A stretch of DNA of 64,000 nucleotides from Elizabethkingia bruuniana. Lineage in GTDB: Bacteria > Bacteroidota > Bacteroidia > Flavobacteriales > Weeksellaceae. The notes under the pieces are model-generated. The model was not told the origin of the DNA, did no database searches, and saw nothing but the letters and a program-made list of their open reading frames with translations. Shown piece by piece: positions 25,699 to 34,290 of the stretch; position 1 is the stretch's first letter, and each line of letters starts with the position of its first letter. The DNA is taken from assembly GCF_002024805.1 (NCBI RefSeq), contig NZ_CP014337.1, forward strand, positions 3,162,001 through 3,226,000. The letters run 5' to 3'. A program made the translations under genes and the position numbers.

Positions 25699-26151
25699 AT
25701 GAAATATCCTGTTATTTATATTTTTATCCTGCTCTTTTCAGCATTTGCTTTGGGACAGACAAAACAAGATACACTGGCGATAAAGCAGGCGGCTCTTGAT
25801 TATATAGAATCACAGCATTCACCAAATCCTGCCAGAATGGAGCGTGCCTTACATCCCAGAATGGTAAAGCGTACTTTCTGGAAAGACAAAGCTACAGGCA
25901 AAGATTATGTTCGGGAAACCAATACAGAATCTATGGTATTGCTTGCTGAGAGCTATAACAAAAACGGAGATAAATTTCCGGCTTCTCCACGAAAAGATAT
26001 AAAACTACTCGATGTTTCTGACGGAACAGCTTCTGTTAAGCTCTTTGCAGATGAATGGATAGATTATATGCATCTCGTTAAACTCAATGGCACATGGAAG
26101 ATCATCAATGTTCTGTGGCAATACAATGATTCCAAACGTCAAACCAATTAA
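25699..26151 (+). CDS. NTF2-like (lumazine-binding-type) secreted protein
   Basis: 150 residues with a signal peptide (KYPVIYIFILLFSAFALGQ). The mature domain fits the Lumazine_bd_2/NTF2 group: AALDYIESQHSPNPARMERALHP, a central ESMVLLAESYN helix, and closing strands ASVKLFADEWIDYMHLVKL and GTWKIINVLW. These proteins bind small molecules; no specific role is known. The CHMI-type tautomerase gene starts 10 bp after its stop. Confidence 0.75.
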   Translation: MKYPVIYIFILLFSAFALGQTKQDTLAIKQAALDYIESQHSPNPARMERALHPRMVKRTFWKDKATGKDYVRETNTESMVLLAESYNKNGDKFPASPRKDIKLLDVSDGTASVKLFADEWIDYMHLVKLNGTWKIINVLWQYNDSKRQTN

Positions 26152-26161
26152 TTTTATTACC

Positions 26162-26545
26162 ATGCCCAACTTTATTATAGATTGCTCACAGGATATTATT
26201 CAGCAGGCAGCGCCTGACGATATTATGAACGCTGTTTACGAAACCGCTGAAGCAACTGGATTATTTGCAGCCAATGACATAAAAGTAAGAATACAGCCTT
26301 TCCAGTATTACAAACTGGCTGAAAGCAAGAAAAACTTTATCCACATTTTCGGCTATATAATGGAAGGACGGACTACGGAACAAAAAGCCGATCTTTCAAA
26401 ACAGATTATTACAAAACTTGCAGTCTTACTTCCCGATATTTCATTTTTATCCATCAGTATCAACGATTTCGAAACAGCTACCTATTGCAACAAATCATTG
26501 ATTAATCCGGAGAATACAAATCATAACAGGCATTTTGAACTATAA
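26162..26545 (+). CDS. 5-carboxymethyl-2-hydroxymuconate isomerase family protein
   Basis: 127 residues. Starts MPNFIIDCSQDIIQ with the conserved Pro2 that is the catalytic base in the tautomerase superfamily once Met is removed, and follows the CHMI length and pattern (FIHIFGYIMEGRTTEQK, LSISINDFE). CHMI works in homoprotocatechuate degradation, but none of that pathway is here, so it is probably a stand-alone tautomerase. The ATG at 26162 was chosen over an upstream start at 26087 because Pro2 must be exposed. Confidence 0.8.
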   Translation: MPNFIIDCSQDIIQQAAPDDIMNAVYETAEATGLFAANDIKVRIQPFQYYKLAESKKNFIHIFGYIMEGRTTEQKADLSKQIITKLAVLLPDISFLSISINDFETATYCNKSLINPENTNHNRHFEL

Positions 26546-26563
26546 ACAATACACTTACTAACA

Positions 26564-27121
26564 ATGGAGCCTCAGTTTTTCAGTACGCAATCCGATTTCC
26601 GAACGTGGTTAGAAAATAACCATCAGGCAGAGGCTGAGCTTCTGGTAGGCTTTTATAAAGTGAACAGTGGCAAACCTTCTATGAGCTGGTCGGAATCTGT
26701 GGATCAGGCAATCTGTTTCGGCTGGATCGACGGGGTAAGAAGATCTGTAGATGAGGAAAGCTATACCATTCGCTTCACTCCCCGAAAGAAAGACAGCATC
26801 TGGAGCGCTATCAACATAAAAAAAGTTGAAGAACTCTCTGAACAAGGATTAATGAAAGAAGCGGGTCTAAAAGCTTTTAGTCTTCGTACGGAAAATAAAT
26901 CCAGGATATATTCTCACGAGAAAGAACCTGTCCCACTCCATCAGGATTTCGAGAAGCAATTTCAGAAAAATAAAGCTGCATGGAATTTTTTCATAACACA
27001 AGCTCCTTCTTATAAAAAGGTAGTGATACACTGGATTATGAGTGCCAAGCAGGAAAAAACACAACAATCCCGTCTGGAAAAAGTAATCTGGGAAAGTGAA
27101 CAGCAAAAAAGGATAAGATAA
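26564..27121 (+). CDS. YdeI/OmdA family protein
   Basis: 185 residues of the YdeI/OmpD-associated family. Typical blocks: FRTWLENNHQAEAELLVGFYK, the core AICFGWIDGVRRSVDEESY and FTPRKKDSIWSAINIKKVEEL. E. coli and Salmonella relatives have been linked to resistance to cationic peptides or bacteriocins, but the biochemical function is unknown. The next gene, 13 bp on, carries a related C-terminal domain, so two paralogous YdeI-type domains stand side by side. Confidence 0.85.
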   Translation: MEPQFFSTQSDFRTWLENNHQAEAELLVGFYKVNSGKPSMSWSESVDQAICFGWIDGVRRSVDEESYTIRFTPRKKDSIWSAINIKKVEELSEQGLMKEAGLKAFSLRTENKSRIYSHEKEPVPLHQDFEKQFQKNKAAWNFFITQAPSYKKVVIHWIMSAKQEKTQQSRLEKVIWESEQQKRIR

Positions 27122-27133
27122 TACTAACAGCAT

Positions 27134-27655
27134 ATGATACCTGCCGAACAACATAGTTTTAGTGCCCGACTGGAAATTATCGGAATCAATCCTTTTGTAT
27201 TTCTGCCTCCGCCTGTACTGGAAGCCATGCTAAAACATTATGAAAAGTACAAAGGTAAAATTCCCATAAAGGGTGCAGTAAATGGTGTAGACTATATACA
27301 AACTCTTGTAAAATACAGTGGCGAATGGCGGCTGTACATCAACACCACTATGCTGAAAAATTCACCTAAAAGAATTGGTGAATTACTGGATATTAGTATA
27401 GAGGTAGATCATGAAGAAAGAAAAATTGAGGCACATCCTAAATTATTAGCAGCACTGGAGGAAAATCCGGAAGCGTTGAATGTTTTTAATCAGCTCCGCC
27501 CTTCTTCCAGAAATGAAATTATAAAATACATCTCCTACCTGAAGACAGAGCAAAGCGTTGATAAGAATGTTGCTAAAGCCATTAATTTCCTGCTTGGAAA
27601 GGAACGCTTTGTAGGACGTGACAAGCCTGAACTAAAACTAACTAAAGATCTATAG
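27134..27655 (+). CDS. DUF1905/YdeI-domain protein
   Basis: 173 residues in two parts. The N-terminal 90 residues fit DUF1905 (FSARLEIIGINPFVFLPPPV, then KGKIPIKGAVNGVDYIQTL). The C-terminal part fits the short YdeI/OmdA helical segment (LRPSSRNEIIKYISYLKT and AKAINFLLGKERF). Function unknown. It starts 13 bp after the first YdeI gene and ends 3 bp before the DinB gene, so these genes are probably one transcript. Confidence 0.8.
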   Translation: MIPAEQHSFSARLEIIGINPFVFLPPPVLEAMLKHYEKYKGKIPIKGAVNGVDYIQTLVKYSGEWRLYINTTMLKNSPKRIGELLDISIEVDHEERKIEAHPKLLAALEENPEALNVFNQLRPSSRNEIIKYISYLKTEQSVDKNVAKAINFLLGKERFVGRDKPELKLTKDL

Positions 27656-27657
27656 TC

Positions 27658-28158
27658 ATGAGTCTAAAAACTTTAATCTCAAAATCCGTTCACTACAACA
27701 ATTGGGTAGTTGATAAATACCTGAACTGGCTTTCGTCCAAATCCGATGAACAGTTGAATCAGGAAACACCATCCAGCTTCCCCACTATTTTGAAAACATT
27801 ACACCATATATGGCAGACCCAGGAATATTGGTGGAGCCACATCTCTGAAAACAATGAATTCGACTTTGCGGCTACCGCTGCATTATCCGGAAGAGAAGAA
27901 ATATTCAGTGCTATTAGAAATAACTCACAAAAGCTGGCAGATTATGTAGATGGTCTTACTGAAGAAGACCTGATTAAAAATATAAAAATCGAATCTCAGT
28001 GGTTTCAATGCGATTTTTCTAAATATGAATATATACAACATGTTATTATCCACGGAACCTACCACCGCGGACAGATTGTAACTATGGGACGCTGCATTGG
28101 CATTACCGATGCGCCAATGACCGATTACAACTTCTGGAACATTTATAAAGACAAATAA
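27658..28158 (+). CDS. DinB family protein
   Basis: 166 residues, four-helix bundle of the DinB/YfiT type. Metal-binding histidines are visible in LKTLHHIWQTQEYWW and in VIIHGTYHRGQIV near the C-terminus. Many members bind zinc or nickel, and some are bacillithiol or mycothiol transferases; substrate unknown here. It begins 3 bp after the DUF1905/YdeI gene. Confidence 0.85.
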   Translation: MSLKTLISKSVHYNNWVVDKYLNWLSSKSDEQLNQETPSSFPTILKTLHHIWQTQEYWWSHISENNEFDFAATAALSGREEIFSAIRNNSQKLADYVDGLTEEDLIKNIKIESQWFQCDFSKYEYIQHVIIHGTYHRGQIVTMGRCIGITDAPMTDYNFWNIYKDK

Positions 28159-28185
28159 AACACACCACCCTATTACCCTATTAAC

Positions 28186-29223
28186 ATGAAGAAAACAATG
28201 CGAGTTTTTATCCTGCTATTTATCGCTGCATTTATAGTATCCTGCAAGCAAAAAGAATCAACAATTGCTGGTGTTTCTACTGCCGATTATTTCAATTATA
28301 AAGATTCTGTAGAAGCCGGCGGTGTAAAAATGATTCCCATTACCACTCCTGTTGGTAACTTTAAAGTATGGACCAAGCGCTTCGGAACCAATCCTAAAAT
28401 AAAAGTTTTACTGTTACACGGCGGCCCGGCAATGACCCATGAATATATGGAATGCTTCGAAACTTTCTTCCAGCGTGAAGGATTCGAATTTTATGAATAC
28501 GATCAGCTGGGCTCCTATTACAGCGATCAGCCTACAGACAACCGCCTTTGGAATATCGACCGGTTTGTAGATGAGGTTGAACAGGTACGCAAAGCCATCA
28601 ATGCTGATAAAGATAATTTTTACGTTCTGGGAAATTCATGGGGCGGAATTCTGGCAATGGAATACGCATTGAAATATCAGAAAAACCTGAAAGGGCTACT
28701 TGTAGCCAATATGATGGCCAGTGCTCCGGAATATGTAAAATATGCTGAGGTTTTAGCCAAACAGATGAAACCCGAAATTCTGGCAGAAATCCGTGCTATT
28801 GAAGCTAAAAAGGATTATGCTAATCCTCGTTATACAGAATTACTGTTCCCAAATTATTATTCACAGCACATCTGCCGTCTTCCGGAGTGGCCGGACGCAT
28901 TAAACCGTTCTCTTAAACATGTGAACAGTACTGTATATACGCTTATGCAGGGGCCTAGTGAACTTGGAATGAGCAGCGATGCAAAACTTGCTAAATGGGA
29001 TATAAAAAACAGGCTTCATGAAATTGCCACACCAACACTAATGATTGGTGCAAAATATGACACAATGGATCCAAAGGCCATGGAAGAGCAAAGCAAGCTG
29101 GTACAGAAAGGAAGCTACTTATACTGCCCCAATGGCAGTCACCTTGCGATGTGGGACGATCAGAAAGTATTTATGAACGGCGTTATCAAATTTATTAAAG
29201 ATGTTGATTCCGGAAAGCTATAG
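28186..29223 (+). CDS. Proline iminopeptidase-like lipoprotein (S33 family)
   Basis: 345 residues, alpha/beta hydrolase. HGGP oxyanion motif at 78-81, nucleophile elbow GNSWGG with S151, the prolyl-peptidase loop DQLGSYYSDQP, a later acid (AKYDTMD) and catalytic His in NGSHLAMWD. These fit prolyl aminopeptidases, which release N-terminal proline. It carries a lipobox VSC (Cys 20) followed by KQKES, so it is anchored in the envelope, perhaps surface exposed, unlike most cytosolic Pip enzymes. Confidence 0.85.
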   Translation: MKKTMRVFILLFIAAFIVSCKQKESTIAGVSTADYFNYKDSVEAGGVKMIPITTPVGNFKVWTKRFGTNPKIKVLLLHGGPAMTHEYMECFETFFQREGFEFYEYDQLGSYYSDQPTDNRLWNIDRFVDEVEQVRKAINADKDNFYVLGNSWGGILAMEYALKYQKNLKGLLVANMMASAPEYVKYAEVLAKQMKPEILAEIRAIEAKKDYANPRYTELLFPNYYSQHICRLPEWPDALNRSLKHVNSTVYTLMQGPSELGMSSDAKLAKWDIKNRLHEIATPTLMIGAKYDTMDPKAMEEQSKLVQKGSYLYCPNGSHLAMWDDQKVFMNGVIKFIKDVDSGKL

Positions 29224-29288
29224 CAATTATCAGTAATGTTAAGGATTGGCATAAATTTGACTATTACACACGAATAAAAAACAAAAGA

Positions 29289-29765
29289 ATGGAAGTCTTT
29301 ATCAGGCATCAGGATAAAAATAAAAGAAAAGAGGAAGCTGTTAATTTCTTTATTGAACACAAAACAAACAGCTATATTTCGCATTCCGAAATTATGTCCG
29401 GACGTGCCAAATCTGCAACAGAGTGGAGTGAGAACTTTGCAGATATCTTATCAGCAGAGCTGGATGAAGACGACTGCAATCTGATTACCATAGAAGATAT
29501 CCACAATAAAATTATAGGACTTGCTATTCTGCGAATTTACAGGAAATACCTTATTATAGAAGATATGATTGTAGATGGTAGCCTGCGTGGAATGTCCTTA
29601 GGAAAAAAACTCATGGATTTTATCCACAATTTCGCATCCGAACAAAAAATTAAAGCTTTGTTTCTGGAAAGTGGGATTACAAATGATAAAGCGCATTCAT
29701 TTTTTGAAAAAAACGGCTTCGAGAAAGTCTCCGTTACCTATATTAAAACATTACCTGATAACTAA
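29289..29765 (+). CDS. GNAT family N-acetyltransferase
   Basis: 158 residues. The acetyl-CoA binding region is VDGSLRGMSLGKKLMDFIHN, a variant of the RGxGxG loop, followed by the beta-5 region IKALFLESGITNDKAHSFFEK and NGFEKVS. Substrate unknown. It is the last of the run of small + strand enzyme genes; a large palindromic element follows immediately. Confidence 0.85.
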   Translation: MEVFIRHQDKNKRKEEAVNFFIEHKTNSYISHSEIMSGRAKSATEWSENFADILSAELDEDDCNLITIEDIHNKIIGLAILRIYRKYLIIEDMIVDGSLRGMSLGKKLMDFIHNFASEQKIKALFLESGITNDKAHSFFEKNGFEKVSVTYIKTLPDN

Positions 29766-29766
29766 A

Positions 29767-29956
29767 ATCCTGTTTAAATTTTATTGTTAATACTCTTCGA
29801 TAATTCGTCATGCTCATTACAGGCTTAGGGCTCAGAGTGACATTGCTCGTATCAATTATCCTCTTTTTTAGAGGTGTCAGGCTGAGCCCTAAGCCTGTAA
29901 TGAGCATGACGAATTATCGAAGCCTAATACTTTTTTGAATCAAAATTAAACAGGAT
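29767..29956. repeat. 190-bp nested inverted repeat
   Basis: Perfect 40-bp arms at 29796-29835 and 29882-29921 (beginning TTCGATAATTCGTCATGCTC on the left) enclose a 46-bp loop with a smaller hairpin CCTCT/AGAGG. An outer, slightly imperfect pair ATCCTGTTTAA / TTAAACAGGAT at 29767 and 29946 encloses the whole. No frame. The size, nested arms and gene-tail position suit a non-autonomous MITE-like element, or a very strong bidirectional terminator. It takes up nearly half of the 410-bp gap to 30175; the rest (29957-30175) is AT-rich and I see nothing else in it. Confidence 0.85.
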
Positions 29957-30175
29957 CTAAATCGATTTTGCATATACCCATAAGTTTTTAAAATACGTGG
30001 GTGATTTTATTTCTTAAGTATCTTAATTTCTTAATGATTTAATTTACCATTTAGAGGTTGAGGTAATTAAGTATAATCTCATAGTATCTATATAATCATA
30101 ATTTTTACGATTAAACTTGTAACATTTTCAATTGTTAATCAACTGATTATCATATAACAATTAAATAACATCTGT

Positions 30176-30904
30176 ATGAAGTCAGTTAGATTTTTAATTC
30201 CGGCCATCCTGTTATTGTTTACCGCCTCCGGTTTCAACGCGCAGGAAAAAACTCAGTCCCCAAAACACAATGATGTGAATTCTGCTCTTATTAAAAATGA
30301 AGAGACAGAAATGAACTGGTATGCTGTAAAGGATACCACGAAGATTGAAATAGGAAAAGTGATAACCAAAATAGCACGTACCCCAAATGCTGTCAATATT
30401 ACAACTACTGTAAAGATGAAAGGAGCTCCTTCAGACTGGACAGATGAAACTTCGGCAAAATTATCCAACCTGGCCCCTGTAAAGCATTCTTCTTTTAATA
30501 TGCAAAGAGATATGGTCTTGAATTTCGGAAAAGAAATAACTGGCTATTATCTGGATAAAGCAGCAAATAAAAAAACTGAGATTAATGAGAAAACTCAGGA
30601 AGACTTTTTCGACAGTAATATTTATCCACAATTGATTCGTTGGCTTCCGTTGAAAGAAAACTACAAAACGGATATTGCTATTTACGACTACAATCCTAAA
30701 AAAAGTGGTGTATTAAAAGTTAATATACAAAGTACTGAAAAGGGAATGTATAAAAATACACCTGTCTGGATCGTAAAAACAACCGATGGTATTACCGACC
30801 ACAAAGCCGTTACAAGCTTTTATATTGATACCAAAACACGCCAGCTTCTGAAACAGGAAATAGATATGGGACCAAGAAAAATGCTGATGGAAAGAGTGAG
30901 ATAA
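30176..30904 (+). CDS. Hypothetical secreted protein
   Basis: 242 residues with a signal peptide (KSVRFLIPAILLLFTASGFNAQ). The mature part is beta-rich and ends TSFYIDTKTRQLLKQEIDM, a pattern shared with DUF3108-like and lipocalin/VioE-like periplasmic proteins, but I cannot assign it to one. Followed by a clear terminator, so it is its own transcription unit. Confidence 0.65.
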   Translation: MKSVRFLIPAILLLFTASGFNAQEKTQSPKHNDVNSALIKNEETEMNWYAVKDTTKIEIGKVITKIARTPNAVNITTTVKMKGAPSDWTDETSAKLSNLAPVKHSSFNMQRDMVLNFGKEITGYYLDKAANKKTEINEKTQEDFFDSNIYPQLIRWLPLKENYKTDIAIYDYNPKKSGVLKVNIQSTEKGMYKNTPVWIVKTTDGITDHKAVTSFYIDTKTRQLLKQEIDMGPRKMLMERVR

Positions 30905-30928
30905 AACAAGCAGACATAAAATTTAAAA

Positions 30929-30964
30929 TAAGCAGAGTTCATATAGCTCTGCTTTTATTTTTTT
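30929..30964 (+). terminator. Terminator
   Basis: Stem AAGCAGAG / CTCTGCTT (30930-30937 and 30947-30954) with a T-rich tail, 25 bp after the stop codon at 30904. Confidence 0.8.
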
Positions 30965-31041
30965 ACAATTACATGATATAATTCTTTTTTATTAGTTTAG
31001 TAAAATCTAAATCTATTAAACACCATTTTTCAAGCACCACT

Positions 31042-31731
31042 ATGAATGAAAATTTAAAAATTATCTCAACCATTACCAGAAAATCATTGTGGGCATGGAT
31101 AAAAGTTATTCTGATCGGAAGCATATTTGTACTGGCAGACCTTATCATAGGTTTTTATTTAATTATCAGCAGCCCGCAAAGTGGTATGGCCGCCGGCCAT
31201 GTTAACGGTGCTGCCGCTATTTTAGTTCTATTCATCGTGATTATTAACTATTTTACGATCCATTTCTTTCCAACGCTATTAATATTGATCGGTTTTTTAA
31301 AGATTCCTTTGTTTATTATTTTAGCCAATAAGCAGGCAATGAGCAGTGCAATGTATAACGCCTATACCTATAAGCTCACAGATTATATAGAGCCTAAAGT
31401 TCAGGCGCTGATTAATAAGATTATCACTAAGCAACCCAATTTTGTCAAACAAATTCCGAACTGGAAAATTTTCCGCGTAAAGCTGATCCAGGAAAATAAA
31501 CAAGACAGTACAACTTCGTGGTTTTTCAGAAAGATAACCGGATACTGCCTGAAAAAAGTTAAAATGGATGATGTTAACTTCTCCGATCCCAATCTGAATT
31601 ATGCAGAGGTAATCTCTTCTAAGCTAAAGCAATTTGTACAGGAATCATTGGAACCATCGATGCTGTTGGTATGGATTGCCTGTGGAATAGATCTTTTATT
31701 GATTATTCTCGCTATTGTATTTAGATCTTAA
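31042..31731 (+). CDS. Hypothetical membrane protein
   Basis: 229 residues. Likely transmembrane helices at about 18-42, 55-75 and 77-97, then a soluble region of about 100 residues (LTDYIEPKVQALINKII to SKLKQFVQ), then a C-terminal helix (SMLLVWIACGIDLLLIILAIVF). No family recognised. It is flanked by a terminator on the left and a promoter on the right, so it is monocistronic. Confidence 0.65.
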   Translation: MNENLKIISTITRKSLWAWIKVILIGSIFVLADLIIGFYLIISSPQSGMAAGHVNGAAAILVLFIVIINYFTIHFFPTLLILIGFLKIPLFIILANKQAMSSAMYNAYTYKLTDYIEPKVQALINKIITKQPNFVKQIPNWKIFRVKLIQENKQDSTTSWFFRKITGYCLKKVKMDDVNFSDPNLNYAEVISSKLKQFVQESLEPSMLLVWIACGIDLLLIILAIVFRS

Positions 31732-31806
31732 AATCTAACAAACTCTATTTTTAGAAATAAATATTCCGAAAAAATTCTGGAAAATCTATTTAAATAGGGG
31801 TTTCCG

Positions 31807-31814
31807 TAAGTTTG
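31807..31814 (+). promoter_or_regulatory. Promoter -7 for the SHOCT protein gene
   Basis: TAAGTTTG matches TAnnTTTG, 50 bp before the ATG at 31865. No clear -33 TTG. Confidence 0.4.
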
Positions 31815-31864
31815 CCCTCAAACCATACTTTATTTTTGACTCACAGTTTTTAAATAAATAAAGT

Positions 31865-32425
31865 ATGAAAAAAGTATTATTGGTTTTTCTGTTCCTTTCT
31901 TTTGGAATATCCTATTCACAGACCCTTCCCCATGTAAAAAATGACACACTGATAACCTCTACCAGCTATAAAATTTATGCAGGTTTAGATTTAAAAATCG
32001 GAACAGGATCTATGAATGACGGAGATTTTAAATTTATCCGAAGAAATGCAGCTTCTCTTTTTAATTATTACTCTACTACAGGTTACCAGGGGCTGGCTAA
32101 TCAGGCTAACTCTTTTAGCAGAAGTAATTCCGGTCTGACATTTAAAGTCAAAAAAATTATGCCCAGAGGAAGTGAAAAGAATGGTTATGTATACTATGTC
32201 AAAATCGGAAGTGGATTAATTAATTATGAAGTAGACATAGAAAATGCTATTAAATCCGGAGAGATTATTCTTCCAGACGAATTTATGCCACAATCTCAGT
32301 CTCAAAACCTCAGCAATGAATCTAAATACGATAAATTAAAGAAAATAAAAGAACTAAAAGATTCCGGAGTGCTATCTGAAGAAGAATTCCAGAAAGAAAA
32401 AGAAAAGATTATGAATCTAAAATAA
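31865..32425 (+). CDS. Secreted protein with C-terminal SHOCT domain
   Basis: 186 residues. Signal peptide KKVLLVFLFLSFGISYSQ, a central beta-rich domain (KIYAGLDLKIGTGSMNDGDF to NYEVDIENAI), then a C-terminal SHOCT motif (KYDKLKKIKELKDSGVLSEE and FQKEKEKIM). SHOCT is a short helical oligomerisation motif found at protein ends. Specific function unknown. A terminator follows 10 bp after the stop. Confidence 0.75.
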   Translation: MKKVLLVFLFLSFGISYSQTLPHVKNDTLITSTSYKIYAGLDLKIGTGSMNDGDFKFIRRNAASLFNYYSTTGYQGLANQANSFSRSNSGLTFKVKKIMPRGSEKNGYVYYVKIGSGLINYEVDIENAIKSGEIILPDEFMPQSQSQNLSNESKYDKLKKIKELKDSGVLSEEEFQKEKEKIMNLK

Positions 32426-32434
32426 AAATAGCCT

Positions 32435-32463
32435 GCCGTTCTAAATAACAGAACGGCTTTTTT
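32435..32463 (+). terminator. Terminator
   Basis: Perfect stem GCCGTTCT / AGAACGGC with loop AAATAAC and six T. Confidence 0.9.
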
Positions 32464-32625
32464 ATGATTAAACACTTACAGTCTATATTTAGCATTATTG
32501 ATAAATTATATCAGAAGGCTATTTCCGGATTGAAAAAACTTTCGGAAATTAGCGGCCTGTACGTTAAATAGTAATCAGTGAAATAAAAAATTTAATTAGA
32601 ACATACAGTAAAACTTAGTATAAGT

Positions 32626-32745
32626 TTTCTTCGGGGCAGGGTGCAATTCCCTACCGGCGGTTACAGTCCGCGACTCCTTTTATTTTAAAGGACTGATTTG
32701 GTGAAACTCCAAAACCGACAGTTAAAGTCTGGATGAGAGAAGAAA
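32626..32745 (+). promoter_or_regulatory. FMN riboswitch (RFN element)
   Basis: Contains the RFN signature blocks in order: TTCGGGGCAGGGTGCAATTC, then CCTACCGGCGG with ACAGTCCGCGA, a variable stem TCCTTTTATTTTAAAGGA, TTGGTGAAACTCC, ACCGACAGTTAAAGTC, and GGATGAGAGAAGA. FMN binding is expected to lower expression of ribB, whose ATG lies 90 bp downstream. No separate intrinsic terminator is clear in between, so control may be at translation. With the terminator at 32435 this accounts for most of the 410-bp gap. Confidence 0.95.
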
Positions 32746-32835
32746 ATGGAACAATCAGTAGGGCTATTCTTATAGACTTATTGTATTTCATTTCCATGTA
32801 CCGAAGACCTATTTTAACTTTTAAAAGTAAAATAC

Positions 32836-33486
32836 ATGGAAACATTATTAGAAAAATTCGGAGTAAACTCCAAAGAGCGTGTAGAAAATGCGCTTCTAAA
32901 ATTACAACAAGGCAAAGGCATCCTGCTAGTGGATGATGAAAACCGTGAAAACGAAGGCGACATCATCTTCCCTGCCTCTACTATTACAGAAAAAGACATG
33001 GCACTTCTGATCCGCGAATGCAGCGGAATCGTTTGTCTGTGCATTTCCGAAGAGAAAAGTAAGCACTTGAATCTTCGCCCGATGGTAGAAACCAACAACA
33101 GCAAAAATCAGACAGCATTCACCATTACGATTGAAGCCAGGGAAGGTGTAGAATCCGGCGTATCGGCTAAAGACCGTGTAACAACCATTAGAACAGCTGT
33201 AGCAGAAAATGCGCAGGCCGAGCATATTGCCAGCCCGGGACACGTATTCCCGCTTATTGCCAGAAAAGATGGTGTATTCGAAAGACGCGGCCATACCGAA
33301 GGAAGTGTAGATCTTGTAAAACTGGCAAACCTTGGTGAAGATGCTGTATTATGTGAATTAACCAATGAAGATGGTTCTATGGCAAGACTTCCTGAAATTG
33401 TAGATTTTGCGATTCAGAGAGAAATGACCGTAGTGACTATTGAAGATATTTACACCTACCGTAAAGATCTGATCAGCCAGAATTAA
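32836..33486 (+). CDS. ribB: 3,4-dihydroxy-2-butanone-4-phosphate synthase
   Basis: 216 residues. Converts ribulose 5-phosphate to the four-carbon precursor of riboflavin, with release of formate, in the cytoplasm. The metal/active-site block [15 protein letters not shown] is at residues 33-47; later conserved parts are [20 protein letters not shown] and [17 protein letters not shown]. It is the stand-alone form, not the RibBA fusion. Controlled by the FMN riboswitch just upstream. No other rib genes are in the window. Confidence 0.95.
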   Translation: METLLEKFGVNSKERVENALLKLQQGKGILLVDDENRENEGDIIFPASTITEKDMALLIRECSGIVCLCISEEKSKHLNLRPMVETNNSKNQTAFTITIEAREGVESGVSAKDRVTTIRTAVAENAQAEHIASPGHVFPLIARKDGVFERRGHTEGSVDLVKLANLGEDAVLCELTNEDGSMARLPEIVDFAIQREMTVVTIEDIYTYRKDLISQN

Positions 33487-33525
33487 TCTTGGCTCTCTTT
33501 ATAACTTGAAAATAGTAGTGAATAC

Positions 33526-33569
33526 GTCACTTCGAGTGAAATTCTGAAAGAATTTTGTATCGAGAAGTA
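33526..33569. repeat. Intergenic hairpin element (ACTTCGAG type)
   Basis: CACTTCGAGTG, AAATTCTGAAAGAATTT and ATCGAGAAGTA form a near-palindrome with inner arms AAATTCT/AGAATTT. This kind of short hairpin is common between flavobacterial genes. It lies between ribB and its terminator. Confidence 0.5.
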
Positions 33570-33628
33570 TGTTCATAATATTTAAATGTAAAGTGAGTTA
33601 ACCCAAACCTATTACTTTAACGTACAGA

Positions 33629-33662
33629 AAAAATCCGTTGTGAAAATTCACAGCGGATTTTT
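33629..33662 (+). terminator. Terminator upstream of the lipoprotein gene
   Basis: AAATCCG (33631-33637) / CGGATTT (33654-33660) with additional inner TGTG/CACA pairing and a T tail. Ends the ribB transcript. Confidence 0.8.
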
Positions 33663-33692
33663 ATATAACATACATTTCAATCATTTTTTAAT

Positions 33693-33700
33693 TATATTTG
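33693..33700 (+). promoter_or_regulatory. Promoter -7 for the lipoprotein gene
   Basis: TATATTTG, a full match to TAnnTTTG, 57 bp before the ATG at 33758. The TTG within it (33698) is therefore not a start codon. Confidence 0.6.
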
Positions 33701-33757
33701 AACAAATTAACATTATACCAATCATTAATACATTTATTAGCAACAAAATATTATTTT

Positions 33758-34219
33758 ATGAAAAACTATCTTACCATGATCTCTGCAGGATTGCTTTTGA
33801 GTGTATTTTCGTGCAAACAAAAAGAATCAGCACCTAAAAGTGACATTCTAGACGGTACTTACCGACTTGTAGGTTCTGAAACGGTAAAAGGAACCGATAC
33901 CATCCGCACCACAATAGATCCGGCCAAAACCGAAATGATTAAAATGTTTAACGACAGCCATTTCGCCTTCCTGAACCACGACAAATCAAAAGGAAAAGAC
34001 AGCCTGAAATCATTTTCCAGCGGTGCCGGAACTTACCAGTTAAAGGGAAAGGAGTATACCGAAAACCTGGAGTACTGCAGTTACAGAGAATGGGAAGGCA
34101 GACAGTTTCATTTTACACTGGAAAAACGTGCTGATACATTAATCCAGACAGGAGAAGAAGATATTCCGGAATTGGGGATAAAACAAAAGATAAAAGAGGT
34201 TTACGTGAAAGTAAAATAA
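33758..34219 (+). CDS. Hypothetical lipoprotein
   Basis: 153 residues. Lipobox FSC (Cys about 18) then KQKES, the same post-Cys residues as in the prolyl aminopeptidase-like protein. The mature domain opens DILDGTYRLVGSETVKG and has a lipocalin-like run of strands (GAGTYQLKGKEYTENLEYC, HFTLEKRADTLIQTG). No exact family assigned. The start was set by the promoter position and the signal peptide. Confidence 0.7.
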   Translation: MKNYLTMISAGLLLSVFSCKQKESAPKSDILDGTYRLVGSETVKGTDTIRTTIDPAKTEMIKMFNDSHFAFLNHDKSKGKDSLKSFSSGAGTYQLKGKEYTENLEYCSYREWEGRQFHFTLEKRADTLIQTGEEDIPELGIKQKIKEVYVKVK

Positions 34220-34240
34220 CTCATACTTATTCAAAAACAT

Positions 34241-34272
34241 AAAAATGGGCGGAAATATTTCCGCCCATTTTT
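34241..34272. terminator. Bidirectional terminator
   Basis: Perfect 32-bp palindrome with arms AAAAATGGGCGGAAAT and its complement, giving T runs in both directions. It separates the + strand lipoprotein gene from the end of the leftward efflux operon. Confidence 0.9.
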
Positions 34273-34290
34273 ATCATAAGTTTTTATGTA

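Noticed and set aside
32733-32936. 67-codon + frame overlapping the FMN riboswitch end and ribB
   Set aside because: It runs out of frame into ribB and is explained by the riboswitch and true gene.
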